Made by a program: the position numbers and the translations under genes. From Brachynemurus nebulosus (Eukaryota; Arthropoda; Insecta; Neuroptera; Myrmeleontidae), in NCBI GenBank assembly GCA_035578155.1, contig JAPWDM010000005.1, forward strand, positions 27,505,608 to 27,569,607: a stretch of 64,000 nt of DNA. The letters run 5' to 3'. Below the pieces are notes generated by a model that was given only the letters and a program-made list of their open reading frames with translations, did no database searches and was not told the DNA's origin. Positions 39,836 to 52,101 of this stretch are shown piece after piece (the first letter of the stretch is position 1; the number at the start of each line of letters is the position of its first letter).

Positions 39836-41220
39836 AGAGTCGATTGTACCATTGTCAATTCACATAAAGAAAACTATTAGTAAACAAAAGAAAATTCTTT
39901 GTATAATTTAAAAATTATGAAGTGTTTAACGAAGACTTTACGAATCAGCTTTTTTATTATTGCATATTATTAATAATTTATTAATAATAAATAGATATTG
40001 TTTACACGATATTAACACTTTACAGTCCGATGACACAGCATCTGTGTCATAGCTAAAACAACCATAGAGGCCAATCGCGATTAGAAATCACTCATGTGTG
40101 TGATGTTACCGCAAACAGGTATTGACCAGTGACAAATACGCTCTGTGTGATGACTGTTTTTTTCTTTTTTTTTTGTAATCGTATTGAAACGTGTAAATGT
40201 AATTGAGAATTATAATAAAAATATTTAATTGTTTGTTTTTTAAATATCGTTTTTTCAGTTTATTGTTATTGTATTTTCTGTTATTATTTTCTGTTAAAAA
40301 TGTGCATATTTTCACAAGCTGAATTATTTCGTGAATTTATTAATATAAAGTTTTTTATTTAATTTAATTCTTTTAAAATATTACCGGCCCCTGGGGAAGT
40401 TTATCGTGTAGACGTGCGGACCGTATAGTATTAATCACCACTGTATTTTTTTTTGTTGTTTAATCGCATTTATGTACTCAAAAATAATTTAATTGATAAT
40501 CGTACTGAATAAAATTGTTAAAAATGAGTAAAGTAGCCTATAATAGAATATTTGATAATGAACTTTGAGTGGTGCAAAGTATCATTTTGTTTTTCTTATA
40601 CTGTATATAGTTTTATTTGATAAGAATACTTACCAATGACCAATAAAATAGATATTGGATTAAAAATGTCTTTTGAATCTCCAACTCATAATAATATGTA
40701 AACGGGTGTACGATTCTTGAGAAAATCATTTGATCCTGGTTCTTTCACATATATACACCGTGTCGAATTTTTTGAACGGCAGAGTCTTTAAAGCGTTTTA
40801 ATTAACGGTTAAGTGTTTAGTATTAATTAATTTTAATTGTTTAACGAAAACGTAATTTTTGGCAGGTAAGTGATTTGGTTTTTTTATACTTATTTCAAAA
40901 TTTTCGGATTTTAGTTTTCGGCAACAATTAATACTAAAAAGAGGAAATCTTAAATAATTTTTTGGTTAAAAAATCGCTTTTAGATTTTCAATTTAAAAAT
41001 TTTTTTCGATAAGAGTGCCTGAAACGGATTTAACCCTAGGAAGGACAGAAAGGCAGAATACCTGGCAATTTTTACAATTTAACTTTATTCCAAATAGAAA
41101 CGATTTCTTTTTCTATATAGATTCCGCGATATAATTATAAGCCCTATAAAATCATAAAAAATATACAATGGACTTATTAAGATTAATGTGTACTTTTTGT
41201 GATATTTTCCAGATTTAATT
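39836..41220. other. Gene-free AT-rich stretch
   Basis: No gene recognised. A patch at 40025-40160 is G/C-richer with short TGTGTGATG-type repeats, but without clear borders. Confidence 0.4.
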
Positions 41221-41225
41221 TCTAG

Positions 41226-41623
41226 TAGGGATGTTATGGATATCCGTAACCGTAACCGAAACTACTGGGATATCCGAAATAATTAAATATTCGAAACCGA
41301 AACCGTATCCGAAAATAAAAGTTTCGAATTTGTTTCGGATAATATCAGATAACTACCGTTGGAAAACTGAGTTTAAATCGAAGCAAGTTTTTGCTGCATG
41401 TATTTCTCTTGATGTATTTCCGTTAATTATGTTTGACGTTCACTTTTTGGAGTAAAATTTTCCCCTTTTTACTAAAAAAAATTTTTACTAAAAGCAATTA
41501 TCCGTAACCGTAATCGTATCCGAAACATTATCCGATATTATTACATATCCGTAATCGAAACCGAAAAAAATATTTTTAAATATCCGTATCTGTATCCGAA
41601 ATTTCATATCCATAACATCTCTA
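41226..41623. mobile_element. hAT-type non-autonomous element, copy 2 (inverted relative to 5599-5988)
   Basis: 398 bp, TIR TAGGGATGTTATGGATAT and TAGAGATGTTATGGATAT. Flanks ATTTCTAG and CTTTCCAG match at 6 of 8. Interior CCGTAACCGTAACCGAAAC-type repeats mirror copy 1. Confidence 0.8.
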
Positions 41624-41882
41624 CTTTCCAGGGTTGTGTTTTTATTTTTCAAAAATTATGACAATAGGGATTAATATGAAAAAAGTTGTGGTCCCAAATT
41701 TTCTTTAATTGACGACACCTTAATATGTGATAAATCTAAAAGAAAATATAACCGAATGCTTTGTAAAATATTCAAATTTTTAGAAGACCCACAAATAAAT
41801 AAAAAATATTGATATAAAATTTTTGAAATGATAATGTTTAAAATTGTTAGGTATGTGTATTTTTCATGATTATTGTTGTTAA

Positions 41883-41926
41883 GTTACTGAAGAGGGTTAC
41901 AAAAGTAAGCGAAACCGGTCTAATAT
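41883..41926 (+). ncRNA. Hammerhead-ribozyme-like motif
   Basis: CTGAAGA (fits CUGANGA) at 41887-41893 is followed by a stem II hairpin (GGTTAC, AAAA loop, GTAAGC, one mismatch), then GAAA and ACCGGTC at 41911-41920. GTC would be the cleavage triplet. GTTA and TAAT can pair as the start of stem I. Stem III (ACC/GGT) has no loop, so only a dimer could fold fully. Penelope-like elements are known to carry minimal hammerheads; activity here is speculative. Confidence 0.35.
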
Positions 41927-42397
41927 TAATTAATATTTTCTATATATTTATGTGCTTTATTGTGTGCTTAACATAGCAAGTTAACTCTTTATGATTTAAA
42001 TTACTTGTCTGTTACCTATTTCATTTATTTCTGTTTTTCGATCTTAAAATTTAATAATGTGGGACACACTTGAAGCATGTTTTTTGTTTTTTCATATCAA
42101 CTAAAAGATTTTGATAAATTTCTTAAAAAGTTATGTGATAAACATTCAATAATTAAAAAATGTATTTAACTATTGATAAGATTCAAAAAAGAATTATCCA
42201 TTTTTTTTTTAGGTAGTAGGTCAAAAGGTTAAAAGAAATGTTAATTTATTATAATTATTATCCCAGACAGTTTTTTTTTTTATCACTTTATCAGTTTTAA
42301 ACAATTTAAATTTATCATTTTTTTGTAACAATTAAAAGCGGATATATTTTTTAAAATAAATGAATGAACTGTATCAAAATTACATTCTAATTTTGCT

Positions 42398-43047
42398 TTC
42401 GCTCCTTTCATATTATACGGTTTTTGCCGTACAGCAAAAAACCGTACGGTCGCATTTTTTCAGTGGAGTGAAGAAGAGTATGGGACCTTTCACATTACAC
42501 GGTAACGGAAAAATGCCGTTGCCGTGCCGTGTAGCAGCCGTGTCTTGTCACTGGACTTGACGGTTGCCGTACGGCGTTTTTAACTCGGGTTTTTTAACGT
42601 ACGGCAGTAACATTATTTTGTTGAATTTCATGTTAATTATTAATTTTATTTGTGAAACGGATAAAACTAATGTTGGATGCGATAACCAGCATTTTAATAG
42701 ATTGTATGTAATTTCGAAATTGTGTGTATTGACGTTTTGACGAATCTTTAAGTTCGCCAAGTAATTAATCAAAGGAGATGTAATTAACTAATCACATCCT
42801 AAAATAGTTGAAAAATTTATTTTCGTCATTCTTCAGGCTTTTAAAGACTGTGTTTATAAATAATCCTAATTTCTATTTCCTCTGATTTATACAATTAACT
42901 TTAATCACAGTATCACACTTGTTATTTGTATGAGATTGTAAATCAAATGAAGATATTCAGTTTACAACGACAAATAACCGTACAGTGTGAAAGCTACAAT
43001 ACCACGGCAAAAAGTCGTATGGTTTTTTACAATGTGAAAGGAGCGAA
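42398..43047. mobile_element. TIR element with CCGTACGG-rich interior
   Basis: Ends TTCGCTCCTTTCA and TGAAAGGAGCGAA. The interior holds a strong hairpin (CCGTACAGCAAAAAACCGTACGG region, 42427-42450) and repeated CCGTTGCCGTGCCGTG-type sequence to about 42605. Target duplication unclear (ATTTTGCT / ATTTCACT at best). Confidence 0.6.
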
Positions 43048-43481
43048 TTTCACTATAACTTACTGTCCCTAAGTGAATTAAATTTCAAAAGAAAGAAAAA
43101 CTATTGATGTACTTACACATATTTAATATAAGTAAACAATTATTTTTCTAATCAAAAGGAAAATAATTATGCGTTTAACATAAATATTCAATCGATTTAT
43201 CAATATGAATCCATTTTTATAATACATGCATTTATGACACGTGTGCATCTTGACCTATGTAAACGACATGATATTTTGACTTTTAGTCTTATTTATTAGT
43301 TATTTTAAAATAAGAAATTTCATAATATAAGAGAGCACTTGACAACAAGACTCATGGTTTGTTTATCAGTTAATTGTTTATCATTATCATATTAATTAGA
43401 AGTAATATTTCTAATTTACTCTTATCAGTCGTATTTTTGAATAATATTTTTGGCCAAATTTCTAAAATTACCAAATCAGTA

Positions 43482-43614
43482 GGTATATGTATATGTATAG
43501 TTAATTTTGAAAGTGGCATAATTGTGTATATTTCTTATAATTATCATAAACTAGACTTTCTTTGAAATAGTCAATTATTCCACTTTCAAAATTAACCATC
43601 TATACATATGTGTA
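43482..43614. repeat. Hairpin repeat upstream of the CRAL-TRIO gene
   Basis: Arms TAGTTAATTTTGAAAGTGG and CCACTTTCAAAATTAACCA with flanking TATGTATA/TATACATA lie across a spacer of about 75 nt. Confidence 0.55.
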
Positions 43615-43734
43615 CTTATGAAAATATTTTAAGAATTTATTTAGATACAAATCCTCCATATTCTCGATGGATTTCCCAGATTCTTTTATGTTTATCATTT
43701 TACTTAACCAGTCAATCTGAAATCTTGCGCAGTA

Positions 43735-43845
43735 ATAGTCAGAGGGGCAAAAGGACACAGGCTACTTTTTACCACGAGAAAACATATCAGTCCCCTGGGA
43801 TTTCGTTCAAATCCCATCCCAGTAAGGCTGTGGTTAAAAGCTAAT
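43735..43845. repeat. Interspersed repeat tail
   Basis: GGACACAGGCTACTTTTTAC, CCTGGGATTTCGTTCAAATC and AAAGCTAAT match the widespread insect repeat tail also seen at 54985-55095. It is not a tRNA despite the GTTCAAATCCC piece. Confidence 0.5.
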
Positions 43846-44169
43846 ATTATATATTTTTCTTTAACATTTTTTCAGACAACTGAATGAAACTTACTTTGTT
43901 AAAGCCCTTCCTCTGTTCTAGAATTTATTTTCCAAAATTTGAAAAACTTCTTTGTCTTTATTATAGAAGAAGAAATTTCAAGGCTGTTAAAATTAAAAAC
44001 GTAGAGTCTTGTGCATACATAATATGACAAATCAAATTTTTTATTCAAAATGCAAATTTAAAATTCCCTCTAATGGAATTTTTTAGCCGAATAACGTTTA
44101 AATTCAAAATTTTTAGTTCAAAAAAAATAATACTAAAATATTCATATGTATTTTTGTTAAAGCAACAAA

Positions 44170-45417
44170 ATGACCGCTAAACCACCATTCGTATTAGACT
44201 TAAGACCATTAGACGAGGAGGACAAAAAAATTGCCGAACAGGAACTACGTGAAACTCCGGAAAATGTTAAGAAAGGAATCGAAGAGTTGCGAGAATTATT
44301 GAAAAATGATCCAACAATCTATTTTCGGGATGATGATGAATTTTTAATTATCTTCTTGCGGCCATGTAAATACTACGCTCAAAGTGCATATGAATTGGTA
44401 AGTTTAAATTATTGAAATTTGATGGTGGAAGTACCGGGTACTAAATTTATTGTTACTTGATTTACAGATGAAACGAATTGCTGAATTCAAAAAGAAGAAT
44501 GAAGCGTTACTGAAAGATTTAATGCCTGAAGACGAACGTGTGGCATTCACTGAACACAATGTTGTCAACGTATTAACCGACCGTGACCAAAAAGGTCGAA
44601 GAGTACTTATTGTCAATTGCGGAGGTGTGTAATTTTTCGACCCAACTTTCACCGAAAAAGACAATTCTTGAACTTATAATTAATTTGCATAATATTTAGG
44701 CACCTGGGACACCTCCAAAGTGACAGCCGATCAATTATTCCGAATTTTCTATTTAATTCACGAAGCCGCCATTTTGGAACCGAAGAATCAAGTACGTGGA
44801 GTTGTTGTCATTATGGATTTCGAAGGTTTGTCGCTGAGACAAGTGAAAGCCATGTCTCCAGCCTTCAGTATGCGACTGTTAGGTTTTATTCAGGATGCGA
44901 TGCCATTACGGCTCAAAGAAGTCCATATGGTCAAACAACCATTTATTTTTAATATGGTTTGGAGTCTATTTAAACCCTTCATTCGAGAAAAACTAAAAAA
45001 TAGGGTAAGTAATTATACGTCTTCCTAGGGTCTTTTCGCAATGAATAACTTAAGATGCAAGAAGTACAAAAAGTAACTGGCAGCATCGAAAACTACATAA
45101 AATTTTCCCTAGACCATGAAAATGACGTTACTCCTTATTATTGCATCATTCGTTGTAGGACACGGAGGTTGTAGGACGACCCTTAAGTTATTCTGACAAG
45201 TTAGCTAATTTTAACACGATTTTTGAAATTTTAGATCTTCTTCCACGGTAGCAAAATGGAGTCGTTACATAAACATTTAGATCCAGCCTTCTTGCCAAAG
45301 AATTATGGTGGTACCTTACCAGAAATTAACTATACCGGTGCCGATTGGTTCCCGTGTATATTGGACTATGAGGATCATATAAGACAAATGAATACTTATG
45401 GTTATGTTCAAAAATAA
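44170..45417 (+). CDS. CRAL-TRIO lipid-transfer protein (alpha-tocopherol transfer protein / clavesin-like), 4 exons
   Basis: Exons 44170-44397, 44468-44624, 44700-45004 and 45235-45417 join through introns in phases 0, 1 and 0 to 290 aa, the normal family length. Residues about 25-100 form the helical CRAL-TRIO N domain (ELRELLKNDP, FLIIFLRPCKY). The lipid-binding domain follows at about 110-265. Hallmarks are VVVIMDFEGLSLRQVKAMSP, the mobile-gate region MVKQPFIFNMVWSLFKPFI, LKNRIFFHG, and the closing LPKNYGGTLPE. Such cytosolic proteins carry a hydrophobic ligand such as tocopherol, retinoid or phosphoinositide between membranes; insects have large expanded families, so the ligand cannot be named. 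No secretion signal is seen. The start context caaaATG and conserved N-terminal length support 44170. Confidence 0.93.
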
Positions 45418-46558
45418 TTTTAATTATGTAATTTAGTGCCAAAAAATCAAGATCAAATTCTTCTGATAATTAGAAGTTTGTGTTCAACTGACCAAATATT
45501 GAAACAAGTGCCTTATTTTTGGTGATATTTTAATATGTTTTATCAAGAAGACAATTTTAAAAATTTTATTGAGAGATTGTTACCGAATATATACTTCGTA
45601 CATTTAAAATTTTTATTATAAAAATATATAATTATTATGAACAATCTATTTTTTTACGAACAATTAAAATATTTTAAAACAAAAACTTGACTTTACTTTT
45701 CTAAAAATCTTATCCTTTATTATTTTTTAGCATTTAGAGGTAAGAGGTAACAGATTAGGAGATTACATTAAAAGAATTTATTAATTACATCGTTATACAT
45801 ATAGGCAAGCAGTTTAACAGATACATAGCCTATTTGCGAATTTCAGCCATTTTATTATGGAGATTAGACAAGGAGACGAAACTCAATGTATTCAAAAAAG
45901 TGTCCAAATCAAAGCTGGCACTCGACGAATATGAAAGCGGTACAGTACTTATTCTCAAATGGAAACGTGAGCTTCTACATTATCTTTGTTAGCTTTTGAA
46001 TAGAATCTTCTGGAATCTTTTTCAATGTTCAACTCAGTTATAAAGTGGGTTTTTCGATCGTTTTTAAAATAAACTTAACAATTTTTATTTTGCGTCGCAT
46101 CATTTATATTGTATATTATATAATTGGCTGACGTCACTATGTAAAATCGGAGTCAGTACCATTGGATATTCGCCGTATAAAGTAATTTAAACTATAAGAG
46201 TTTATTTCATACATATGTAACTTTTATGTATTTCCTTATTATTAAATATCATCATTCATCAACCGACATTGGTGATTCTCAAATGCAAACACTCACTTCC
46301 TCAGTCCCGACGTGTTTCCATTTGAGAATAAGTACTGTATTTACATTCTGTTTTATCCGTTTTATGTTACTATATTCGCTATATTCACATCAGTATTCGA
46401 GCATTATTAACGCCGCGAGTGGTAAAAAAAGAAAGCCTTATATTTACCATTTTCCTGACCAATTTTGTCAATTCCTCTCATATAAGTAAGATCTCCATCT
46501 TATAATACTCCATTCATTTTATCTTTGATAATGGAAGAACACGTCAAAAATTGAATAA

Positions 46559-47293
46559 AGTTCGATTCACACTATGCGTCCCGTCACCGCCACGTCACAT
46601 TTACGTTACGTTCCGTCAATTTTGATGTGCATTCATACTTTAAGTATGTACGCAGTACACGAATTGTCTATGTGGTCGATTAAAAAATTTGCTATTATCG
46701 CAATATTTGATGATGAAGAACAAAAAAATGCGCATCAAGAAAGTTCGGGTACATGAAATTTAAAAAAAAATGATATATTTAAATTAATTTCACACTTTGT
46801 TGGATTTCTTAAGAATGATCAAATTAAATTCTATAAATAATTTAGAATGTCAGTTTTACAATTTATTTGATAAAATAAAAATTTAGAAAAGAAATTTTAG
46901 AAAAGTCGTAGTTTCAATTGAAAAATTAATGGTTTGTTTAAGGTAACTTTTATTGAATGTAAAATTTTTCCGAAGTAATAAAATTACAAATCTGTATCTG
47001 ATATGATAAAAAATATGGTACAAATATGGCTACAAAATATAAATTAACTGTTACAATGAATACAAACTTCGACGTACTGATGTGTTGTAATTTCATTCAC
47101 ATTGTACACTCAAACTACATCACAGCTCAGTTCGGTCACGTCAAAACATTCTCTCCGAGAATGTTTGACCGGACGGAACGTGGACGTTTCTGAACGGTGA
47201 CTGATAATGTGAACTACTGCGTTAGTTTCCATATAACAATATTTTAACGTAAGGTAACGTAACCGTGACGGGACGTATAGTGTGAATCGAACT
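46559..47293. mobile_element. Long-TIR element with TAA duplication (Harbinger-like)
   Basis: 735 bp with TIRs AGTTCGATTCACACTATRCG continuing into CCCGTCAC. TAA lies at both borders (46556-46558, 47294-47296). ACGTTACGTTCCGT-like repeats lie inside the ends. No transposase. It occupies the gap between the convergent CRAL-TRIO and TBCEL genes. Confidence 0.72.
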
Positions 47294-47299
47294 TAAGTA

Positions 47300-48133
47300 T
47301 CAGTTTGATACATATTGATATTGAGTATATTCGTTGTTCTTGTTGCGTGAGAGCAAAACAACAAATACATTCTTTGATGCATAGGGACTATCCATTAGAA
47401 CTGATGCAGAAATAATAATAAAGTTAGTATTTCAAACGTTATATTACGTCTCGTTCGGGATTTCTCTCCCCTCCTAGTCGAACCTTTTTTCATACGTTTA
47501 TTATAGATGGTTCTATACGTGAAATTGATGTGTCAGTTGCATAAATTGGAAGCTTCAAATATGTCGTTCTTCACAAGCAGACTATATTGTTTTTTTTTTT
47601 TTTTTTTTTTACTTCTTTTAGGATAAAATAAAAAATAGAAGTCACATTTAGAAATTTTTTTATTTTTATATTTTTTTTACAAGATCTTAAACAATAATTT
47701 TTACTTTTATTACGTTTACACGACTGTGTGTGCAAGCGAATGATGTACGCATGTCACTGATATGGCAGTGATTTACAATGTACGTTTATACAATATTAGT
47801 TAGTAAATAAGAGCATTTGATGATGGCGTCTAAGGAATGTATCTTAAATAAAACTGGATTCTTGGGAACAACGATTAAATTATAATTATCGAGATTGTCT
47901 TAAACACTATTTACGTTAATTAGTATATTGTATATACACTTCATTATTTCTAGTATTGTTCGACTTAGAATATTATTAGCACCAAAAAAAAGTGAAAAGA
48001 AAAATAAACACTTAAGAACAAATCATTTGAATGTTAATGCTTTCAAATACATATCACAGTATCGTAAGCATACACTTTTAAAATCCTTCCATAACTAAGG
48101 ATTCCAAAAAAAAAAGAAAAAACTGGAAGAACT
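47300..48133. other. TBCEL downstream region
   Basis: AT-rich, with a T run at about 47590-47612. It presumably includes the TBCEL 3' UTR. No other gene seen. Confidence 0.4.
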
Positions 48134-51100
48134 TTATGTTGAGGTAGACGAATGTGTTCGTTTCTTCTGATCGATGATTATCTCATCTCCCGATCGAATA
48201 TTGTAGCTGTATAACTGTTTATTGGCATATTTCATCTCTTCCGGTCCCTAAAATTAAATAAAAATTAACCTCAATAGTCATCAAAAATTAACCTCGTAGT
48301 CATCAAGTAATCAAAGTATAGGCAATCAGATGCATGTCAAGTATTGTCGTTTGCATATGTTGAGAGTTAATTAGATTTTATCACGTGGATAACTGTTATG
48401 AATAAATTAACATATATTTCAATTATTATTCAGAAAAATTAATTTTCTTTACTTTTAAATTAGACGCGAGACTTTGATTAAAAACAAAGTTTTGTTTGTA
48501 AATAACTAATTAAGTAATTAAATTTATATTAAAGCAATTAGGTACAATTTAAGCATTCTTTCGGTAGTACCAACCTGAATGTGTCGTAGATCCTGGTCCA
48601 CATAGAATAAACGCATGCGGATTGCCTGCAATCCTGTCAGTGGTTCCAATTTTGTTTTTAGGTCGGCCACAGTGCGATAAACATCCACGCTGCGGACCTC
48701 GCTTCGATCTTTAAACGTGAATTTTACTTTCACCCGTTTCTCGGGACGCATATCCACATTTGCCAACGGCGCCAGTTGGCCATGAATTGCAATTAATTCT
48801 TCGTACCTATAAAATATTCAAAAATTAAAACTGATAATTGGTGTATGTAATTCAAATAAATTTAAAATATTTTTAGGGTTTCATAATCAAAACATTGAAA
48901 CCCTTATAATTCCGTCATGCCTGTCATAAGTTTCAGAATTTCTAATGTACAGTCTGGTATCTTAAACAATTTAAAAGAGGGATAATTTTGTATATTTTAA
49001 CTATTTCTAAAATAAATAAATCATTCATCGCACTATTCATTGTACGGCTGGGAACACTAGCGTCTCTAGTATTAATGCCAAGAACCCGGTATGCGACGTT
49101 ACATCACTGTAAAAAATTACCTTTTTGGACGTTGCTCCGACGGAGTATCCAAGAAATGCCTTATAAATGCCCGTTCAGCTGCCTCACGCTCTTCAGGACT
49201 AATAACACCACCGCCGTTTAATACTGTAACATTTGGAAGCCGTGCAATCATCAATTGGCGTCTCTCGTGTTGGGTGTTTTCATGACTTTCCCATAGAGGA
49301 CAACCCTGTATCCGCAAACATTGCAATTTTGGGAATTTTGCTAAACGTTCAATCTCGTGCCATTCCGCAATCGCGGTACAATTTAAATTTAAAAATGCTA
49401 AATTTGAAAAATCACTATGTGGTTCCCGTTTATTCCCGTGGGTAGTAGGCAAGGTGCCAGCACCATTTCTACTTATTCTACTATTTGTGTCTAATTTGAT
49501 CTCCCGTGGTTCAATGTCCAAACTTTCGATTGGACAATCGGCTAACACTAATGATTCTAAGTTGGGAAATGATTGGCCTAATTTACATATTTCGCACCAT
49601 TCTTTCACCGGGTTGCCGGTGAAATGTAATTTTTTTATTTTTTCATGTATCACAAAACGTTTTCTCTCACTGGGTCTTGTCGGTTTTTCACTGGCCGTAT
49701 ATATTTTTGTGTTAATCACATCATTTTTATTAAAATCTCCAGGTTTCCCTGACAGTGATCCACATTCATCATCCTCGTGATCTCTGCCGTCCTCTTCCGC
49801 GCCCTCATCGTCATTATTATCCATATCGATTGAATAATCATCCAGGGAAATTTGGCACTGACTGTTTGAAAGTTTTGATTTTCGATTTTTCGAGCAGCCA
49901 CTACACTCGTTCGTGTCCGTTGGACTCCAATTATCTTCCAGATCTACATGGCTATAATCATTGAAGCTCAAGTGCAATTCTTCAAGTTCAGGAAGTAGTT
50001 GAATTAATTGACGTACACTAAGCCAATCGATATATGTGGAATTCAACACCAGATTTCGTAAATGATTCCATCGAAGGTCCACCTCTTTATTCAAAGGCGA
50101 TGAAAGTGTGTTGAAACTTAGATTGGCAAATTTCAGACGAGGCATGTGTTCAAATATGGATATGACCTAAAAAAAAGAAATTTTATAATAGAGGAATCTT
50201 TCTCACAATGAATTACGTAAGACGTAAGGAACAACGCCATCTAGTGACCTTAGTGAAACTTCATAGAGTTTTCTAACTTAACTGCTCATAACAATGGTTT
50301 TTGAATTAATAATGTTATAAGAATCAGAGAATCTGCGTTCACCAGAGAAATGTCTCATAACATTACGAAAGGAAGTTTGCATCCTTACGAACTAGATGGT
50401 TTTTTATGAGAAAAATGAACGTGTTTTTATGGTTATTTTTTTTTTATAAAAATCCTTTGGTTTATAGCGACGAAACATTTCTTTCTGACGAAGGCACCCA
50501 TTATTTAAGTTTCAAAGTTTCACCGTGATTACTATAGACGGCGTTTTACTTGTTAAGTTTTACGTCATTCATTGCAAGAAGAATTTTATATTGCATCAAT
50601 TGCATAATATTTCAGTATTTCTTATATTTTTACAAAAAATTAGATAAAACACATAAGTAGTTTACAAAAGATTTTTTTTGCTTATTTTCTCACAAAATAA
50701 TCGAAAAAATTCAAACAATAGATTTAAATTTCCCACTAAAAAAGTAAATTTATTTAAAAATAAGAATAATTGAACAATATATATTGTAATATTATATCAC
50801 AAATTGATTAATTATGTATATTGAATTAATAAAAAATTCTAATTCATTTTTTTCCCCCAATTTATTTACAAAATCGAACGTACATAATAAATAATATTGT
50901 GATCACTTTTGCTTGCGTGAACTATATCATACCTCAGACCACTGTTCTAATTTATTCATAGCTAAATCCAACTCCTCAACACCGGCACATTTATGTTCAA
51001 TTTCGGTTCCATCGCCGGCCGTTTCAATATCAAAATCATTCAGCACCAACAACGATGGAATACAAACCCGCGGTGATTTTTTCGGCACAAAAATTGATAT

Positions 51101-51202
51101 ATCGGCTGATTCTGAACATTCGGTGCCAGCGCCTTCGCCACCGCACATTTGATGTTCAATCACACCATACTTCATTTCAATTGCCTCTAAAAGAGACGGC
51201 AT
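48134..51202 (-). CDS. TBCEL: Tubulin-specific chaperone cofactor E-like protein (TBCEL), 4 coding exons
   Basis: Reading the minus strand, exons 51202-50933, 50166-49121, 48806-48575 and 48247-48134 join in phases 0, 2 and 0 to 553 aa. Leucine-rich repeats fill about 48-435 (VEELDLAMNKLEQW, LEELHLSFNDY, FPNLESLVLADCPIESL, LAFLNLNCTAIAEW). RRQLMIARLPNVTVLNG and YEELIAIHGQLAPLANVDMR follow, then a ubiquitin-like domain at about 464-545 with GPEEMKYANKQLYSYNIRSG. There is no CAP-Gly domain, which separates TBCEL from TBCE. Family members bind and destabilise tubulin; fly homologues act in sperm individualisation. The protein is about 130 aa longer than human TBCEL, largely because of a loop at about 164-262 with an acidic tract at 205-224. 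The donor at 48574 (GTTGGT) is weak but keeps the frame. The start ATG at 51202 lies three bases inside an exon whose acceptor is at 51206. Confidence 0.92.
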
Positions 51203-51849
51203 TTTCTGTAACAATAAAAATTATAAATTTGTAATTTTGCGCATGTACAGTGGATGGATGTTACTTAAATCAATTGCTGGAAGCGAGGGAAATTTAAAAG
51301 TTGTAAATTAATAATCAAATCAATACTAAAAAATAATTGTAGTTAATAACATTAAATTTTATTATTATAACATTTCCGTATGAAAAAAATTACATAATTT
51401 GACCTAAATTACTATTAATAAGATCCATTAAGTACGAAGTAATCAAATAATTATAAGCATACGTAAAGTGTTACTTATAACTGACAGCTTATTTATTTTT
51501 ATCAGAATTCTAATTTAGACATCCGTTAAGCGAAATTTCGTATGGAGAATTTAAAAGAAACAAAATGGTTGCAAAAAAGTTCTACCGTAATTATTGTAAT
51601 ATTTAAAAAAAAAAATGGCGCCAACATTTTGACAACAAAAGTAAACTTATTTAAGGACTTTTTTGGTAAAAATAACTGTTATGAAATTAAAAGTAATATT
51701 CATTAATATATTTTTTTATATCAACTAGATTAATAACAAAAAAATTAATTATAAAACATAAGCATTTACTGTGTGCACAATAATTATTATAAATATTTCA
51801 TATAAAATGGAAATCAAAATTATTTTATTAGAAGGGAAAGTTTTGTTAC

Positions 51850-51900
51850 CTTGACTGATCTGTTGTGTGCATTTAATAGCGCTAGACCCACTACAGCAAG
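51850..51900 (-). other. Possible 5' non-coding exon of TBCEL (upstream edge unknown)
   Basis: The TBCEL start codon sits three bases after a splice acceptor, so an upstream exon must exist. On the minus strand a good donor (CAAG|GTAAC) ends an exon at 51850. The upstream limit given here is arbitrary. If spliced to 51205 the leader would contain an ATG at 51872. Confidence 0.3.
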
Positions 51901-52101
51901 CACATTAAGAATACAATGAATGTATCATGTGAAATGCTGCAGCAAATTAGTGCGGCAATGTACACTAAATTAAAATAAAAATAATTCGAAATAATTTTTA
52001 TTTGATCATAAAACAAAAATTTTGAATAAAGGAAGTATCTACACAATATTAGAATTAGAATTATTCCTTTATCGTAACCATCGTAACTATTACAACTAGT
52101 G

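Noticed and set aside
43795..43845. tRNA-like GTTCAAATCCC
   Set aside because: No acceptor stem or cloverleaf; part of an interspersed repeat tail.
49454..49964. Plus-strand open frames across TBCEL
   Set aside because: They are antisense shadows of the spliced minus-strand gene.
48134..51202. Full TBCE (cofactor E) instead of TBCEL
   Set aside because: No CAP-Gly domain, and the C-terminal sequence GPEEMKY is characteristic of TBCEL.
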